From the NCBI GenBank assembly GCA_964626015.1, contig CAZVCC010000003.1, forward strand, positions 47,887 through 111,886: a stretch of 64,000 nt of DNA, in the 5' to 3' direction. The notes under the pieces are model-generated. The model worked only from the letters and a program-made list of their open reading frames with translations. It ran no database searches and was not told the origin of the DNA. Source of the stretch: CAIKZJ01 sp964626015 (GTDB lineage Bacteria; Bacteroidota; Ignavibacteria; Tepidaquicellales; Tepidaquicellaceae). The position numbers and the translations under genes are program-made. Below, in pieces: positions 43,560-53,691 of the stretch (position 1 is the stretch's first letter; each line of letters opens with the position of its first letter).

Positions 43560-45071
43560 ATGCTGGGAAAGTTTTTTGACAGAAGTCTGACAGTTGTGGA
43601 AAAGGTAGGGAATAAACTACCTTCGCCGTCACTATTATTCGGGATTCTTGCTTTGATTACTCTTGCGGGCTCTTACTTAGTCAGCGTACTTGACTGGAAT
43701 GCCATAAATCCTGTTGACAACAAAATTATACACGGTGTTAACCTTCTTAATTACGAAGGTATTCACCGTATTCTGAAAGAAATGGTTACTAACATGACAG
43801 GCTTTGCACCGCTCGGTGTAGTGCTCGTGTCAATGCTCGGTATAGGCATTGCCGAAAAGAGCGGACTTATTAATTCGGGTATAAAACTTCTTGTCGTTTA
43901 CTCTCCTAAAAAAATATTAACCTTCGTTCTCGTTTTTGCGGGAATACTTTCTAACATGGCAAGCGATGTCGGATACGTTGTTCTCATTCCTCTTGCCGGT
44001 GTTATTTTTGCCTCAGTAGGCAGAAACCCTATTGTCGGTATGGCTGCTGCATTTGCGGGCGTTTCAGGAGGTTTCAGTGCTAATCTGTTCCTTGGTACTA
44101 TTGACCCCTTGCTCGCCGGGTTGACCGAAGAAGGCGCAAGAATTATGGACCCCTCTTATGTTGTGAACCCTGCCGCTAACTACTATTTCATGTTTGTTTC
44201 AACGTTCGTTATTGGAATTGCCGGAGCAATAGTAACAGAAAAAATTGTTGCCCCTAAACTCGAATCATCTGCCGACTATGCAAGTGAGAAAGTCGAAAAA
44301 CTTAACGCTGATGAAAAAAGAGGTATGAGGTATGCTGTTGTTTCTTTCTTTGTAATGGCAGCAATTATATTAATAGGTGTTCTGCCCGAAAACGGTTTCC
44401 TCAGGGGCAAGGATGGAAGCATTCTGCATTCGCCCTTGATTGAAAGTGTTGTCGTCTTTATACTTTTCATATCTGCAATAATGGGTATCGCATACGGATA
44501 CGGCGCAAAGACATTTAAGAACTCAAGTGATATCGTAAAAGGAATGGACGACAGCATGAAGTCGCTCGGTTCATACTTAACGCTTGTCTTTTTCGCTGCA
44601 CAGTTTGTAGCTTTCTTTAAATGGTCAAATATCGGTGTACTGACCGCCATAAACGGAGCGAACTTACTGAAAAGCCTTGACCTTGGTCTTATACCGCTTG
44701 TAATTCTTTTCGTAATATTTTCAGCAGTTGTAAACCTTGTTATCGGAAGCGCATCTGCTAAATGGGCAATACTCGCACCTGTATTCGTTCCGATATTTAT
44801 GCTTATGGGATATTCACCCGAACTCTCTCAGGCTGTTTACAGAGTCGGTGACAGCGTCTCGAATATCATATCACCAATGATGAGCTACTTTGCTTTAATA
44901 ATAACATTCTTCCATAAATACGACCCCAAAGCAGGACTCGGCACAATTATCTCTACAATGCTTCCGTATTCGATTGCATTCTTTGTAATCTGGACTGCTT
45001 TGCTTATAGTTTGGATATTGATTGGTTTGCCCCTCGGTCCCGGCGCAGGGTTGTATTACCAGCAGAATTAG
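43560..45071 (+). CDS. AbgT-family transporter
   Basis: The 503-residue protein begins with a cytoplasmic KVGNKLPSPSLLFG motif and has about 12 transmembrane segments, including GVSGGFSANLFLGTIDPLLAG and the re-entrant ILAPVFVPIFMLMGYSPE and YRVGDSVSNIISPMM regions typical of AbgT transporters. These import p-aminobenzoyl-glutamate or export sulfonamides in some species; the direction here is unknown. It is a monocistronic gene preceded by a 250-bp gap with a dispersed repeat. Confidence 0.9.
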   Translation: MLGKFFDRSLTVVEKVGNKLPSPSLLFGILALITLAGSYLVSVLDWNAINPVDNKIIHGVNLLNYEGIHRILKEMVTNMTGFAPLGVVLVSMLGIGIAEKSGLINSGIKLLVVYSPKKILTFVLVFAGILSNMASDVGYVVLIPLAGVIFASVGRNPIVGMAAAFAGVSGGFSANLFLGTIDPLLAGLTEEGARIMDPSYVVNPAANYYFMFVSTFVIGIAGAIVTEKIVAPKLESSADYASEKVEKLNADEKRGMRYAVVSFFVMAAIILIGVLPENGFLRGKDGSILHSPLIESVVVFILFISAIMGIAYGYGAKTFKNSSDIVKGMDDSMKSLGSYLTLVFFAAQFVAFFKWSNIGVLTAINGANLLKSLDLGLIPLVILFVIFSAVVNLVIGSASAKWAILAPVFVPIFMLMGYSPELSQAVYRVGDSVSNIISPMMSYFALIITFFHKYDPKAGLGTIISTMLPYSIAFFVIWTALLIVWILIGLPLGPGAGLYYQQN

Positions 45072-45094
45072 TTTACAGAGATAATTTAGTTATT

Positions 45095-45637
45095 TTAAAA
45101 AAATTTATACTTAATTCCACCGCTAAAGGAAAAAGATACTGTATAGCTATTGTATAATTTGAAGAATATTTCCGCCTCACCAAAGAGGTCTATTTTTTTG
45201 CTGATACCGAAATCATTTCCGACACCAAAATTAAGATTAGGAAAACTATTATGATTCTCGTTAAGGGAATACCCTAGTGTCGGTTTTAAATAAAACTTTT
45301 CGTTAGATTTCGGATAGATACGAAATCCAATGTTAACTACTCTATCAATGTATAAACCTTTGTCTGGCGCTGTTTTATACTTATGTTCACTATAAATGAA
45401 TTCAAACAATAACGTAACGTGCTTGGATATCATTTTGTAAGCCGATGGTCGTAGTTGAAGCCCGCCTTTTAATGCTCGTTCCGGTGCACCACCTGAGTTT
45501 TGAGGAATTAAATAACCGGCTTGAAAGTTAATCGACAAGTACTCCCCCTGTTTATTGCTTTGACCTATCAGGTGTACAGGCAACAATAGAAGAATAAAAA
45601 ACATTATAGTTATCGTTATAAACAAAACTTTAGCCAT
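45095..45637 (-). CDS. Outer-membrane beta-barrel protein
   Basis: The 180-residue protein has a signal peptide (about 1-25) and repeated amphipathic strands with the outer-membrane pattern, ending in a YKFF C-terminal aromatic. It resembles small OmpA/OmpW-like beta-barrels. A paralogue-like protein follows in the same direction (45686-46306). Function unknown. Confidence 0.65.
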   Translation of the reverse strand: MAKVLFITITIMFFILLLLPVHLIGQSNKQGEYLSINFQAGYLIPQNSGGAPERALKGGLQLRPSAYKMISKHVTLLFEFIYSEHKYKTAPDKGLYIDRVVNIGFRIYPKSNEKFYLKPTLGYSLNENHNSFPNLNFGVGNDFGISKKIDLFGEAEIFFKLYNSYTVSFSFSGGIKYKFF

Positions 45638-45685
45638 CGGTATTAATAAACAATTTGATAATTTTTCATGCTATTAAATTTCAAT

Positions 45686-46306
45686 TTAATATATCGCAGT
45701 AATAATCCCGGTTTTCATTGAAAAATTTCCCTGAAACATCATATCGCCAAGCAATGAAAGATTCATATTAGGTTCAAAGGATATTCTAAAACTTCTACTA
45801 ATCGTATATTCCAAACCGAATGCCGGAAATATTGATAAATTCCAACCTTGCCCCCCATCCGATGTATATTCGCTGAAATAAGTCATACCAGTACTTATCC
45901 TAAAATAAGCAGATAATTTATCCTTATTAAAATAGAATTTGGGACCAATTAAAGAATTAAAAGTTGACACATTATAGGTTTCAGTAGCAGAATACGTTTT
46001 ATAAAAACTCATGTTTATGCCAAGTAACCAGGATACATAATTATTTTGATTTATTTGAATGTCTAAAGCAAATCCCAACTCGTTTGTGTTTTCCTTCAGA
46101 TGATTTAATACATATACAAAAGATGTGTTAATTGATATGGTGCTATTAACAGTATGGGCGTTATAGTTAATTAAACTATAATCATTTTTTATAGATACAC
46201 TACCTAAAGATTGTGAATACCCGATTGATACACAGATTAGTACTATCATCACTGATAATATGATTTGTCTTAAAAACAAATCTATTGAATAATATTTTTG
46301 AAACAT
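45686..46306 (-). CDS. Outer-membrane beta-barrel-like protein
   Basis: The ATG at 46306 follows GGAGATAAG and gives 206 residues; an ATG at 46333 is the alternative. A signal peptide (about 1-32) is followed by alternating strands such as FALDIQINQNNYVSWLLGIN and FRISFEPNMNLSLLG. It looks like a small outer-membrane barrel, related in type to the downstream gene. Function unknown. Confidence 0.62.
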   Translation of the reverse strand: MFQKYYSIDLFLRQIILSVMIVLICVSIGYSQSLGSVSIKNDYSLINYNAHTVNSTISINTSFVYVLNHLKENTNELGFALDIQINQNNYVSWLLGINMSFYKTYSATETYNVSTFNSLIGPKFYFNKDKLSAYFRISTGMTYFSEYTSDGGQGWNLSIFPAFGLEYTISRSFRISFEPNMNLSLLGDMMFQGNFSMKTGIITAIY

Positions 46307-46824
46307 CTTATCTCCAATTAATACAAGATTCATATTTGCTCAAATGAAGTACTAAATCTTTTACAACTTGACAATAAGTTAAATAAAATACAACTCACTT
46401 TTTAAGTTACTGAATTACTCCTGTGCTTAGCGGAGTCTTGCATGCGGGGCATCCGCGTAGCGGATAAAATATCTGTAGGTAATATGCAAAAATGTATTCA
46501 ATATTGTTAATTTAAGCTTCAAACACCAAGAATATTATTTGTAATACATTCCTGTATTTGCTTTTGAAAGTAATTACTGTATATTAAATAGTAGTTGTTA
46601 TAACTGTTTTTTTGCACTATTTGAAGATTTAATAATAGTATTAACATGCTGAAATAACATCCCTTTTAAAAGATTATCCAAGCCACATCCCGTTTAAACC
46701 CGCTTCAAACCCACATAAAATACACATTGCAAAACGTGGAATTTTACAACCTCCCGGGTTAAATACGCTAAGGGTACGCGGGTGAATTTGTCTGTTTTAT
46801 GATTTTCAATTTTAATATTTTCAT
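46307..46824. other. Non-coding stretch with a repeat-like segment
   Basis: No convincing gene. Bases about 46430-46485 read like a dispersed intergenic repeat (GGGGCATCCGCGTAGCGG, with CCGC/GCGG complementary arms). The rest is AT-rich and presumably holds divergent promoters for the barrel gene and the LptF/G-like gene. Confidence 0.45.
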
Positions 46825-48141
46825 TTGTTGATAATCTATAAATACATACTTAAAGCTCACGCAGGACCGTTCGTCTTTTCATTAATGACGCTGATGTTCC
46901 TATTTCTCTTTCAGTTCCTTATCAAATCCATCGACCAGCTTGTTGGTAAAGGTCTTAGTCTTTGGATAATCATACAGCTTATATCACTGAACCTTGCATG
47001 GATGGTAACACTTGCCGTGCCTATGGCTGTGCTTGTTTCAACGCTAATGGCATTCGGAGGACTCTCATCAGCGAATGAAATAACTATTATGAAAGCAGGC
47101 GGCATCAGTCTTAAGAAATTAATGATTCCTGTGATGATATTCGCACTGCTTATCACTTATCTAATGGTGCTGTTTAACAACGACGTACTCCCCGAAGCAA
47201 ACCATCAGGCAAGAATACTGCTGCAGGATATCTCAAAAACAAAGCCGACTTTCATTCTGGAAGCGGGAAAGTTTTCCGATGACATAGGCGGAGCACGGAT
47301 TCTCGTCAAGAAAACTTTCGAGAACAGCAACAACCTCGAAGGCGTTTTTATATACGATTATTCAAGCCCCGAGACAAGGAACGTGATTTCCGCTGAATCG
47401 GGCGACATAAGTTTCACGAGTGATTTTAAGTACATAATCATGAACCTCAAAAACGGCGAGATACACCAGACGAATACAAGAGACCTTACAAAAGACTACA
47501 GAGTGGTTAAATTTCAGCAGCACAGGATTACGCTCGATGCCGCGGGATTCGGTTTCCAGAGGTCTAACGATAATGCATTCTCGAGAGGCGACAGGGAACT
47601 TTCTTCAAAAGCGATGAACGTTATGGTAGATAGCCTAAAAATATTTAAGAACAAGAACAGAGATTATTTCATCGAAGAAATCAGGGATGCCGTAAAAAGA
47701 ATCTCAGGAATAAAATACAAAGACACTGTTTACAAAGAAGTCACTGAGTCTGGAATGAGGTCAAGCAACAAAGATTCTTTAATGGTTCTGATGAGCATAA
47801 TCAAATCAAAGAAAGACATGTTCGGCAATCAGCTTCTTTCAAGAGCTGCAATTCAAAAGCAGATTGACTCTTACGACGTAGAGATTTACAAGAAGTACTC
47901 AATACCTTTCGCATGTCTGGTCTTTGCGCTTATTGGTGCACCGCTGGGATACAGGGTTAAACGCGGAGGGTTCGGAATTGCGGCAGGATTCTCATTGTTC
48001 TTCTTTCTGCTGTACTGGGCATCGCTTATAGGAGGCGAAAAACTCGCTGACAGGGATTTATTAAGTCCTTTTCTCGGAATGTGGCTGGTTAATATTTTGC
48101 TTGGGCTGTTCGGATTGTATTTAATGTTTAAATCATCTTGA
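46825..48141 (+). CDS. LptF/LptG-family permease (YjgP/YjgQ)
   Basis: The 438-residue protein has six transmembrane helices: three N-terminal (about 12-35, 55-80, 95-118) and three C-terminal (about 352-435), with a large periplasmic beta-jellyroll-type domain between. Motifs TLAVPMAVLVSTLMAFGGLS and IPFACLVFALIGAPLG are diagnostic. It is one half of the LptB2FG transporter that extracts lipopolysaccharide from the inner membrane. Two consecutive TTG codons (46825, 46828) are possible starts. The second LptF/G gene is not in this window. Confidence 0.92.
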   Translation: MLIIYKYILKAHAGPFVFSLMTLMFLFLFQFLIKSIDQLVGKGLSLWIIIQLISLNLAWMVTLAVPMAVLVSTLMAFGGLSSANEITIMKAGGISLKKLMIPVMIFALLITYLMVLFNNDVLPEANHQARILLQDISKTKPTFILEAGKFSDDIGGARILVKKTFENSNNLEGVFIYDYSSPETRNVISAESGDISFTSDFKYIIMNLKNGEIHQTNTRDLTKDYRVVKFQQHRITLDAAGFGFQRSNDNAFSRGDRELSSKAMNVMVDSLKIFKNKNRDYFIEEIRDAVKRISGIKYKDTVYKEVTESGMRSSNKDSLMVLMSIIKSKKDMFGNQLLSRAAIQKQIDSYDVEIYKKYSIPFACLVFALIGAPLGYRVKRGGFGIAAGFSLFFFLLYWASLIGGEKLADRDLLSPFLGMWLVNILLGLFGLYLMFKSS

Positions 48142-48152
48142 GTATATTGTTT

Positions 48153-48246
48153 TGTCAAGCCCCGAACAATATGATGTTGCCCAACCCGGTCAGGTCAGGA
48201 ATGAAGCAGCCGTAAGTAACCAGTATGTGATTCGGGTGTCTTGACA
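48153..48246 (+). ncRNA. ffs: Signal recognition particle RNA (small bacterial type)
   Basis: The sequence has terminal complementary arms GTCAAG/CTTGAC (48154-48159 and 48240-48245) and the conserved apical domain GGTCAGGTCAGGAATGAAGC followed by AGCC. Compared with the usual GTCCGGAAGGA, the pair closing the GGAA tetraloop has changed from C-G to A-U on both sides, a compensatory change. It lies between the LptF/G and Gfo/Idh/MocA genes. Confidence 0.93.
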
Positions 48247-48269
48247 TTTTTAATATCAACTTCAATTAT

Positions 48270-49277
48270 ATGGAAAAAACCAAATTAGCCGTAGTCGGTC
48301 TTGGAAGCATTTCACAGGTAATGCATCTGCCAATTTTAAGCAAGCTTAAAGAAGCAGAATTAACAGCAATTTGCGATAAAGACAATTCAAAGTTTAAAAA
48401 CATATCAAGAAAGTACAGCAGCGCAAAAGCTTATAAGGATGTCGGTACGCTGCTCGCAGAAAATCCTGAAATTGAGGCGGTTATTATCGCTACACGAACG
48501 GACGACCACATGGCAACCGCTATTAAGTGCCTCGAAGCCGGCAAGCATGTTCTTGTAGAGAAGCCAATTGCACTGAACGCTGATGAAGCAGCGAAAATTG
48601 TTAATGCCGGAGAAAAGAACAAGAAAATGGTTATGGTCGGAATGAACAACAGGTTCAGAACCGACGCAATGCTCGAAAGAAGTTTTGTGAGAGCAAAAGA
48701 GCTCGGCGAAATATTTTACGTTAAAACCGGCTGGCTGAAGACACAGAGTTCGAACGAGAAGTGGTTTATGAACATGGAAAAAGCAGGCGGGGGTGTTTTT
48801 GTGGACAACGGAATTGCTTTGCTTGACCTTGGCATGTGGATGCTTGGATTTCCCGAAGTAAAGAGTGTCTCGGCAATAAACTATTTCCATAATTCAAAAT
48901 CAGTTGAAGATTCAAATTTCACGCTTGTTAAATTTAAAAACGGTGCAACGCTTACGATAGAAGTCAGCTGGAGTTTATTGAGAAACGGAGAGTTCTTTTA
49001 CTGCAACGTTTTCGGAACAAACGGCAGCGGGACCATTAATCCGTTAAGAATTCATAAGATGATCAACAAGCAAATGTTTGACATGACTCCTAAGAATATA
49101 AAGCACCATCCCGCAATGTTTAAATCAAGCTATGAGAACGAATTAAAGTATTTCATCGGTTCGATAAGAGGAACCCACACACCAATCTCCACGGGAAAAG
49201 AAGCTCTGGCGGTCATGGAGGTTACGGATGCGGTATATAAATCAGCGGCAGCGGATAAAGAGATAATATTTAAATAA
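48270..49277 (+). CDS. Gfo/Idh/MocA-family oxidoreductase
   Basis: The 335-residue protein has a Rossmann start (AVVGLGSISQVMHLPIL) and EKPIALNADEA, the conserved EKP motif of the family, followed by a C-terminal beta-sheet domain beginning near residue 125. These are NAD(P)-dependent dehydrogenases acting on sugars, inositols or related substrates. The substrate cannot be deduced. It precedes the two-component genes by 40 bp. Confidence 0.92.
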   Translation: MEKTKLAVVGLGSISQVMHLPILSKLKEAELTAICDKDNSKFKNISRKYSSAKAYKDVGTLLAENPEIEAVIIATRTDDHMATAIKCLEAGKHVLVEKPIALNADEAAKIVNAGEKNKKMVMVGMNNRFRTDAMLERSFVRAKELGEIFYVKTGWLKTQSSNEKWFMNMEKAGGGVFVDNGIALLDLGMWMLGFPEVKSVSAINYFHNSKSVEDSNFTLVKFKNGATLTIEVSWSLLRNGEFFYCNVFGTNGSGTINPLRIHKMINKQMFDMTPKNIKHHPAMFKSSYENELKYFIGSIRGTHTPISTGKEALAVMEVTDAVYKSAAADKEIIFK

Positions 49278-49317
49278 CATTATGATAACGATTTCTTAAC
49301 ATGAAAGGATTACGTTT

Positions 49318-50031
49318 ATGAAAAAACGTAAAATGAGTTTCAAGATACTGGTCGTTGACGACGAGAAAGATATCGTAGATCTGCTGAAATATAACCTTGA
49401 GAAGGAAAAGGAATTCGAAGTCATAACTGCACTGAACGGAAAGGATGCGCTTTCATCGGCTTTGGAGAATAAACCCGACCTCGTACTGCTGGATATAATG
49501 ATGCCTGAAATAAACGGATTCGATGTATGCAAAAAATTAAAGAACAACCTTTCCACGGCAAAAATACCTGTTATATTCTTGACAGCAAAAGAGAATGAGA
49601 TTGACGAAATAATCGGATTGGAGCTTGGCGCTGATGATTACATACAAAAGCCCATATCACCAAGAAAAGTTATTGCCCGAATTAAATCAGTGTTCAGGAG
49701 AGCATATTCCGAAGATGACAAGACAGTAAAGACGGATGAATATATTAAGTTTAAGAAACTGCAGATAGACTCTGTCGCTCACATCGTAAAGATTGACAAC
49801 GAAGAGGTATTTTTCCCAAAGAAAGAATTTCAGCTATTGCATTTCCTCCTCTCAAACAGGGGCAAAGTTTTATCAAGAGATATTCTTTTAAACCAGATAT
49901 GGGGGGAAAATATATACGTAGTTGACAGAACTATAGATGTGCACGTTGCCAAGGTAAGAGAAAAACTCGGCGAGTATGCAGATTACATAGAAACCATCAA
50001 AGGACTTGGTTACAGGTTTAACGCTGAATAA
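49318..50031 (+). CDS. OmpR/PhoB-family response regulator
   Basis: The 237-residue protein has a receiver domain with the phospho-acceptor Asp in LVLLDIMMPEING (about residue 59), an ILVVDDEKD acidic pocket, the conserved FLTAKENE and the QKPIS lysine. A C-terminal winged helix (about 145-235) includes KEFQLLHFLLSNRGKVLSRD and TIDVHVAKVREKLG. It is a transcription factor controlled by the histidine kinase 20 bp downstream. AAAGGA lies upstream of the start. Confidence 0.95.
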   Translation: MKKRKMSFKILVVDDEKDIVDLLKYNLEKEKEFEVITALNGKDALSSALENKPDLVLLDIMMPEINGFDVCKKLKNNLSTAKIPVIFLTAKENEIDEIIGLELGADDYIQKPISPRKVIARIKSVFRRAYSEDDKTVKTDEYIKFKKLQIDSVAHIVKIDNEEVFFPKKEFQLLHFLLSNRGKVLSRDILLNQIWGENIYVVDRTIDVHVAKVREKLGEYADYIETIKGLGYRFNAE

Positions 50032-50051
50032 AAATTACAGACTACCGAAAT

Positions 50052-51131
50052 TTGAAAAAGATAATATCATTCCATAATTACCTGCCGCTTATTATTGCGG
50101 TTGAAACTGTATCGCTTGTGCTGCTATATGGCAGAATTGACACGGTATCTTTTTCAATCGTCGCCGCAGCTTTTCTAATTATAGCAATTGCGCACATTTA
50201 TCTGCACGCAAGGGCAAAGACAGAGCGTACGAACTTCTTCGGCAAGTATTCAAAGCGGTTAATGTCCAATGAAGAAACACATGCATTAAACAACTACGAA
50301 GAAAAGATATCAAAAGTGAACGACATTATAGCCGAGATGAATTTAAGCTTTGATAAACTATCAGTGAACAATGAGTTTAAGGAAATATTCAACAGTTTTT
50401 CTCTTATTATCAACAGGCTTCTTGACGAGTTAAACACTGCGAAAATATTCAAGGTAAACAGAAACGAATTTCTCGGAAACGTAGCACACGAGCTACGCAC
50501 CCCGATATTTGCAATTCAGCTCTCGCTTGAAACACTCGCAGACGGTGCAATAAATGACCCTGCGGTAAATGTAGACTTTCTTAACAAAGCAAAAAGACAA
50601 TCGAACAGATTGAAGGAGCTTGTTAATGACCTGATTCATATTTCTAAATTAGAAGAGGGCATGAAACTAAGCAAGAGATATTTTTCAATCAATCAGCTTA
50701 TCAAGGACACGATTAATGAACTGAGCGAAATTACAAAGAGAAAGAGCATTAACTTGCTGTTTGAGACGGAGATAAAAGACGTCTCGGTTGTGTTTGCCGA
50801 CGCAGAGAGAATCAAACAAGTATTAATAAATTTAATAGACAACTCATCAAAATACACACTTGAAAACGGCAGCATCACAATTTCAACAAAGCCGGGCGAC
50901 AAGTGCGTGTATGTATCCGTTGAGGATACAGGACTCGGAATACCTAAAGAAGATTTGCCAAGAATATTCGAAAGGTTCTACAGGGTTGATAAGACGAGGT
51001 CGCGCGACATGGGCGGCAGCGGACTGGGTTTATCAATCGTAAAACACATACTCGAGCTTCATAACAGTCAGGTTAAAGTCGAAAGTGAACCCGGTAAAGG
51101 CACAAAGTTCGAGTTTAACCTGCCTGTGTAA
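50052..51131 (+). CDS. PhoR-like sensor histidine kinase
   Basis: The 359-residue protein starts at TTG 50052. It has two N-terminal transmembrane helices (about 10-28 and 32-52), a short linker, the phospho-acceptor histidine in NVAHELRTPIFAIQ (near residue 147), and ATPase motifs N (INLIDNSSKYT), G1 (VEDTGLGIP), F and G2 (GGSGLGLSIV). It lacks a large extracytoplasmic domain. It pairs with the response regulator upstream, in the arrangement of PhoB-PhoR; phosphate sensing is not shown. Confidence 0.93.
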   Translation: MKKIISFHNYLPLIIAVETVSLVLLYGRIDTVSFSIVAAAFLIIAIAHIYLHARAKTERTNFFGKYSKRLMSNEETHALNNYEEKISKVNDIIAEMNLSFDKLSVNNEFKEIFNSFSLIINRLLDELNTAKIFKVNRNEFLGNVAHELRTPIFAIQLSLETLADGAINDPAVNVDFLNKAKRQSNRLKELVNDLIHISKLEEGMKLSKRYFSINQLIKDTINELSEITKRKSINLLFETEIKDVSVVFADAERIKQVLINLIDNSSKYTLENGSITISTKPGDKCVYVSVEDTGLGIPKEDLPRIFERFYRVDKTRSRDMGGSGLGLSIVKHILELHNSQVKVESEPGKGTKFEFNLPV

Positions 51132-51372
51132 TCCTGAATTTCACAAAAGAGATTTATTAACGTAAGGAACGCAAAGCTAATGAAGAAGCAATTTGTAAAC
51201 AAATAAAAGATTTTACCACAAAGGCGCACAGAGTTTATCACGGAGCACACAGAGAAAAATTAATTTTATTGTTAAGAGCATAAGATTTTAACGACAAAGA
51301 ACGCAGAGATAGTCTCTGAGTAAACAACAATTACAACAGTTTATATTAAATTTCTTTCAAATCATTTTTGCT
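51132..51372. repeat. Intergenic repeat-like region
   Basis: A non-coding stretch with repeated phrases of the type AACGCAAAG, CACAAAGGCGCACAGAG, CACGGAGCACACAGAG and ACAAAGAACGCAGAG. They match the composition of the window start and of 54490-54890. These look like decayed dispersed repeats; no gene was found. Confidence 0.5.
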
Positions 51373-52401
51373 TTATTTTACTATTCTGTCTTTCATACCT
51401 GAATAGCCGTTAATTGTCATCGGTGCACTTAAAAGAAAATCATGCGGGAAACCGTACTCGATACTGCTGACTTCATCAAGTTTTTTCATTACGTCGTCTG
51501 ACAGTTTAACGTCGAGACATTTCATATTTTCCACAAGCTGAGTGTCTGTTCTTGAGCCGACTATAGGAATAAAAAGTCCTTTCTTCTGTCGCACCCAGTT
51601 AAGGGCAATAACAGTACCCGGAATTCCCGTTTCATCGCTTATCTTTTTAACTTCTTTTGCTATTGCAGTATTCCTCTCGTTGAGTCTTGCACTGCCCTCT
51701 TTAATTCTTTTAGGTGATTTATCATCACTTGTAAGGTATTTGCCGCTAAGTGCACCACCACCAAGAGTACCCCAAGGAGTAACGGCAAGTTCAAAATGAT
51801 TTGCCATCGGAATCAGGTCGCGTTCAGCACCGCGCTGAAAAAGAGAATACTCAATCTGCAATGCGACTAACTTCGCCCATCCGCGGATATCAGCCATTGT
51901 GTTGGCACTTGATACAACCCACGCAGGTGTGTCGGAAATGCCAACGTATAAAACTTTACCTGAGGAAACAAGGTCGTCAAAACCTCTCATCACTTCATCT
52001 ATCGGTGTAAGGTAATCCCATGCATGAAGCCATAATAAATCAATGTAATCGGTTTTAAGTCTTTTTAAAGAATCCTCAACTGAATTCATCATGCTTTTTC
52101 TGCTGTTGCCCGAAGCATTTATGTTACCGGGGCTTCCCGGATTCTTAAGAGTGTATTTTGTCGCGAGCACATAGTAGTCCCGCTGGTGAGATATAAACTC
52201 ACCTGTAAATTTTTCGCTTGTGCCTTCGTTGTAGAGGTTAGCGCAATCAAGAAAATTGCCGCCCGCATTTACGAAAGCATCAAATACTTTCTTTGAATCT
52301 TTCTTGTCAGTTCCGAATCCCCACTCTGTACCGAAAGTCATGGTTCCAAGACAGAGCTCCGAAACTCTTAAGCCTGATTTGCCGAGTAATCTGTAATTCA
52401 T
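51373..52401 (-). CDS. Aldo/keto reductase
   Basis: The 342-residue protein begins MNYRLLGKSGLRVSELCLGT and has the catalytic set Asp/Tyr in LDCANLYNEG, Lys in LATKYTL and His in WLHAWD. It is an NADPH-dependent TIM-barrel reductase. The substrate is unknown. Monocistronic. Confidence 0.93.
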   Translation of the reverse strand: MNYRLLGKSGLRVSELCLGTMTFGTEWGFGTDKKDSKKVFDAFVNAGGNFLDCANLYNEGTSEKFTGEFISHQRDYYVLATKYTLKNPGSPGNINASGNSRKSMMNSVEDSLKRLKTDYIDLLWLHAWDYLTPIDEVMRGFDDLVSSGKVLYVGISDTPAWVVSSANTMADIRGWAKLVALQIEYSLFQRGAERDLIPMANHFELAVTPWGTLGGGALSGKYLTSDDKSPKRIKEGSARLNERNTAIAKEVKKISDETGIPGTVIALNWVRQKKGLFIPIVGSRTDTQLVENMKCLDVKLSDDVMKKLDEVSSIEYGFPHDFLLSAPMTINGYSGMKDRIVK

Positions 52402-52461
52402 ATATTTGTTTTAATGTGTTCTGATAAAATATTATTAACAACTTAGAAGCGGAATAAATTC

Positions 52462-53691
52462 TTAATCTCTTTTAACCGGTTTGTATTCCTTGTTAACATC
52501 AATCTTCTCAGCATAGCTGCTGTTCCAGACTCGCATAAATACTGTTTCGAGTTCTTCTTTTACTTTCCGATTATCGATAATAAAAGTTGCATTTCGGCAT
52601 TCGTAAAAATAGCTTCGCTCAAAGTTTGCAGTGCTTATCCATGAATACTTATCGCTTACCATCATTTTGCAATGCTGTACACGTGAATACGGGATAAAAC
52701 CTTCGCTGTACTGCGGAATAGTTGAAAGCTTTACCTCTATACCCTTAACCTGTGAAAGCTCTTTTATCCGGTCAATTGCATCCTTTTTAATTGCCCAGTC
52801 AGAGAAAATAATTTTAACATCGACTCCCCTCTCTGCTGCTTTGCGGAGTTCATCATCAATAGTTGTATAAGGAGAATCTTTATCCTTACCTTTTGTAGAA
52901 TACGAAAAATAGTTGATATAAAGCTTGTCTTTTACATTTCTTATAAATCTCACAAGCTCTGTTTCTTCTTTTGCAAACCCTTTGTTGACAAGGTCATTAG
53001 GGCTGAAAGCGGGATACAGCTTTACTTTGCCGTAATCAATTGTGTTTAGAGTACGTTTATTCTTATAAGTGTAAATCTTCTTGGACGATTTAGATTTTAA
53101 CCTTTTAATGCTTGCATCGGAATAGTCATCGCAAAGCTGCCAGTCAGTCTCAAAGATTCTCATAAACATAGCCGCAAGGTTTTTGTCTTTTACCCTCACG
53201 CCAAGTTCATGAATATGTTTTAAAGCACGGTAATCGAAGTTCTGACTTCCGAGAAAAAGGTCTTCTTTATCAACGACAAAATATTTTGCATGCATTACAC
53301 CACCCTCTATTTTTCCAAACTGTATTTTCTTTAGTGAAATATTCGGAATATTTCTGAACACATTATCGCTATCGGGATATCTGCTGAAGAAGTTCTCGTC
53401 AATAATAATTCTTACCTGCACACCCCTATTTGCAGCTGCAATAATTTCTTTTATTACTAATTCAAGGGGTTCGCCCTTTTCATTAGCGATATAGAAAGTT
53501 TCCATATCAATAGACTTTTTAGCGGACTTTATCATCTCTACCCAAACATCGGTTGCACGAGGCAGTTTAGACTCTTCAAGTATTGTTTCCACAGGAACGG
53601 ATTCAACAATCTGAAAAATGGATTGTGAACGAACAGATACTGACAGCAGAAGAAGCAGCAGAACAAATAATATGTGTTTTCTTTGATACAT
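52462..53691 (-). CDS. Phospholipase D-like protein
   Basis: The 409-residue protein has a signal peptide (about 1-22) and two HKD-type motifs: HAKYFVVDKEDLFLGSQNFD (near 135-155) and HCKMMVSDKYSWISTANFE (near 345-365). Both carry the HxK(x)4D pattern of phospholipase D or cardiolipin synthase type enzymes. A periplasmic or surface role is inferred from the signal peptide. Its start overlaps the PAP2 gene stop in TAATG, so the two are coupled, fitting phospholipid turnover. Confidence 0.9.
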   Translation of the reverse strand: MYQRKHILFVLLLLLLSVSVRSQSIFQIVESVPVETILEESKLPRATDVWVEMIKSAKKSIDMETFYIANEKGEPLELVIKEIIAAANRGVQVRIIIDENFFSRYPDSDNVFRNIPNISLKKIQFGKIEGGVMHAKYFVVDKEDLFLGSQNFDYRALKHIHELGVRVKDKNLAAMFMRIFETDWQLCDDYSDASIKRLKSKSSKKIYTYKNKRTLNTIDYGKVKLYPAFSPNDLVNKGFAKEETELVRFIRNVKDKLYINYFSYSTKGKDKDSPYTTIDDELRKAAERGVDVKIIFSDWAIKKDAIDRIKELSQVKGIEVKLSTIPQYSEGFIPYSRVQHCKMMVSDKYSWISTANFERSYFYECRNATFIIDNRKVKEELETVFMRVWNSSYAEKIDVNKEYKPVKRD

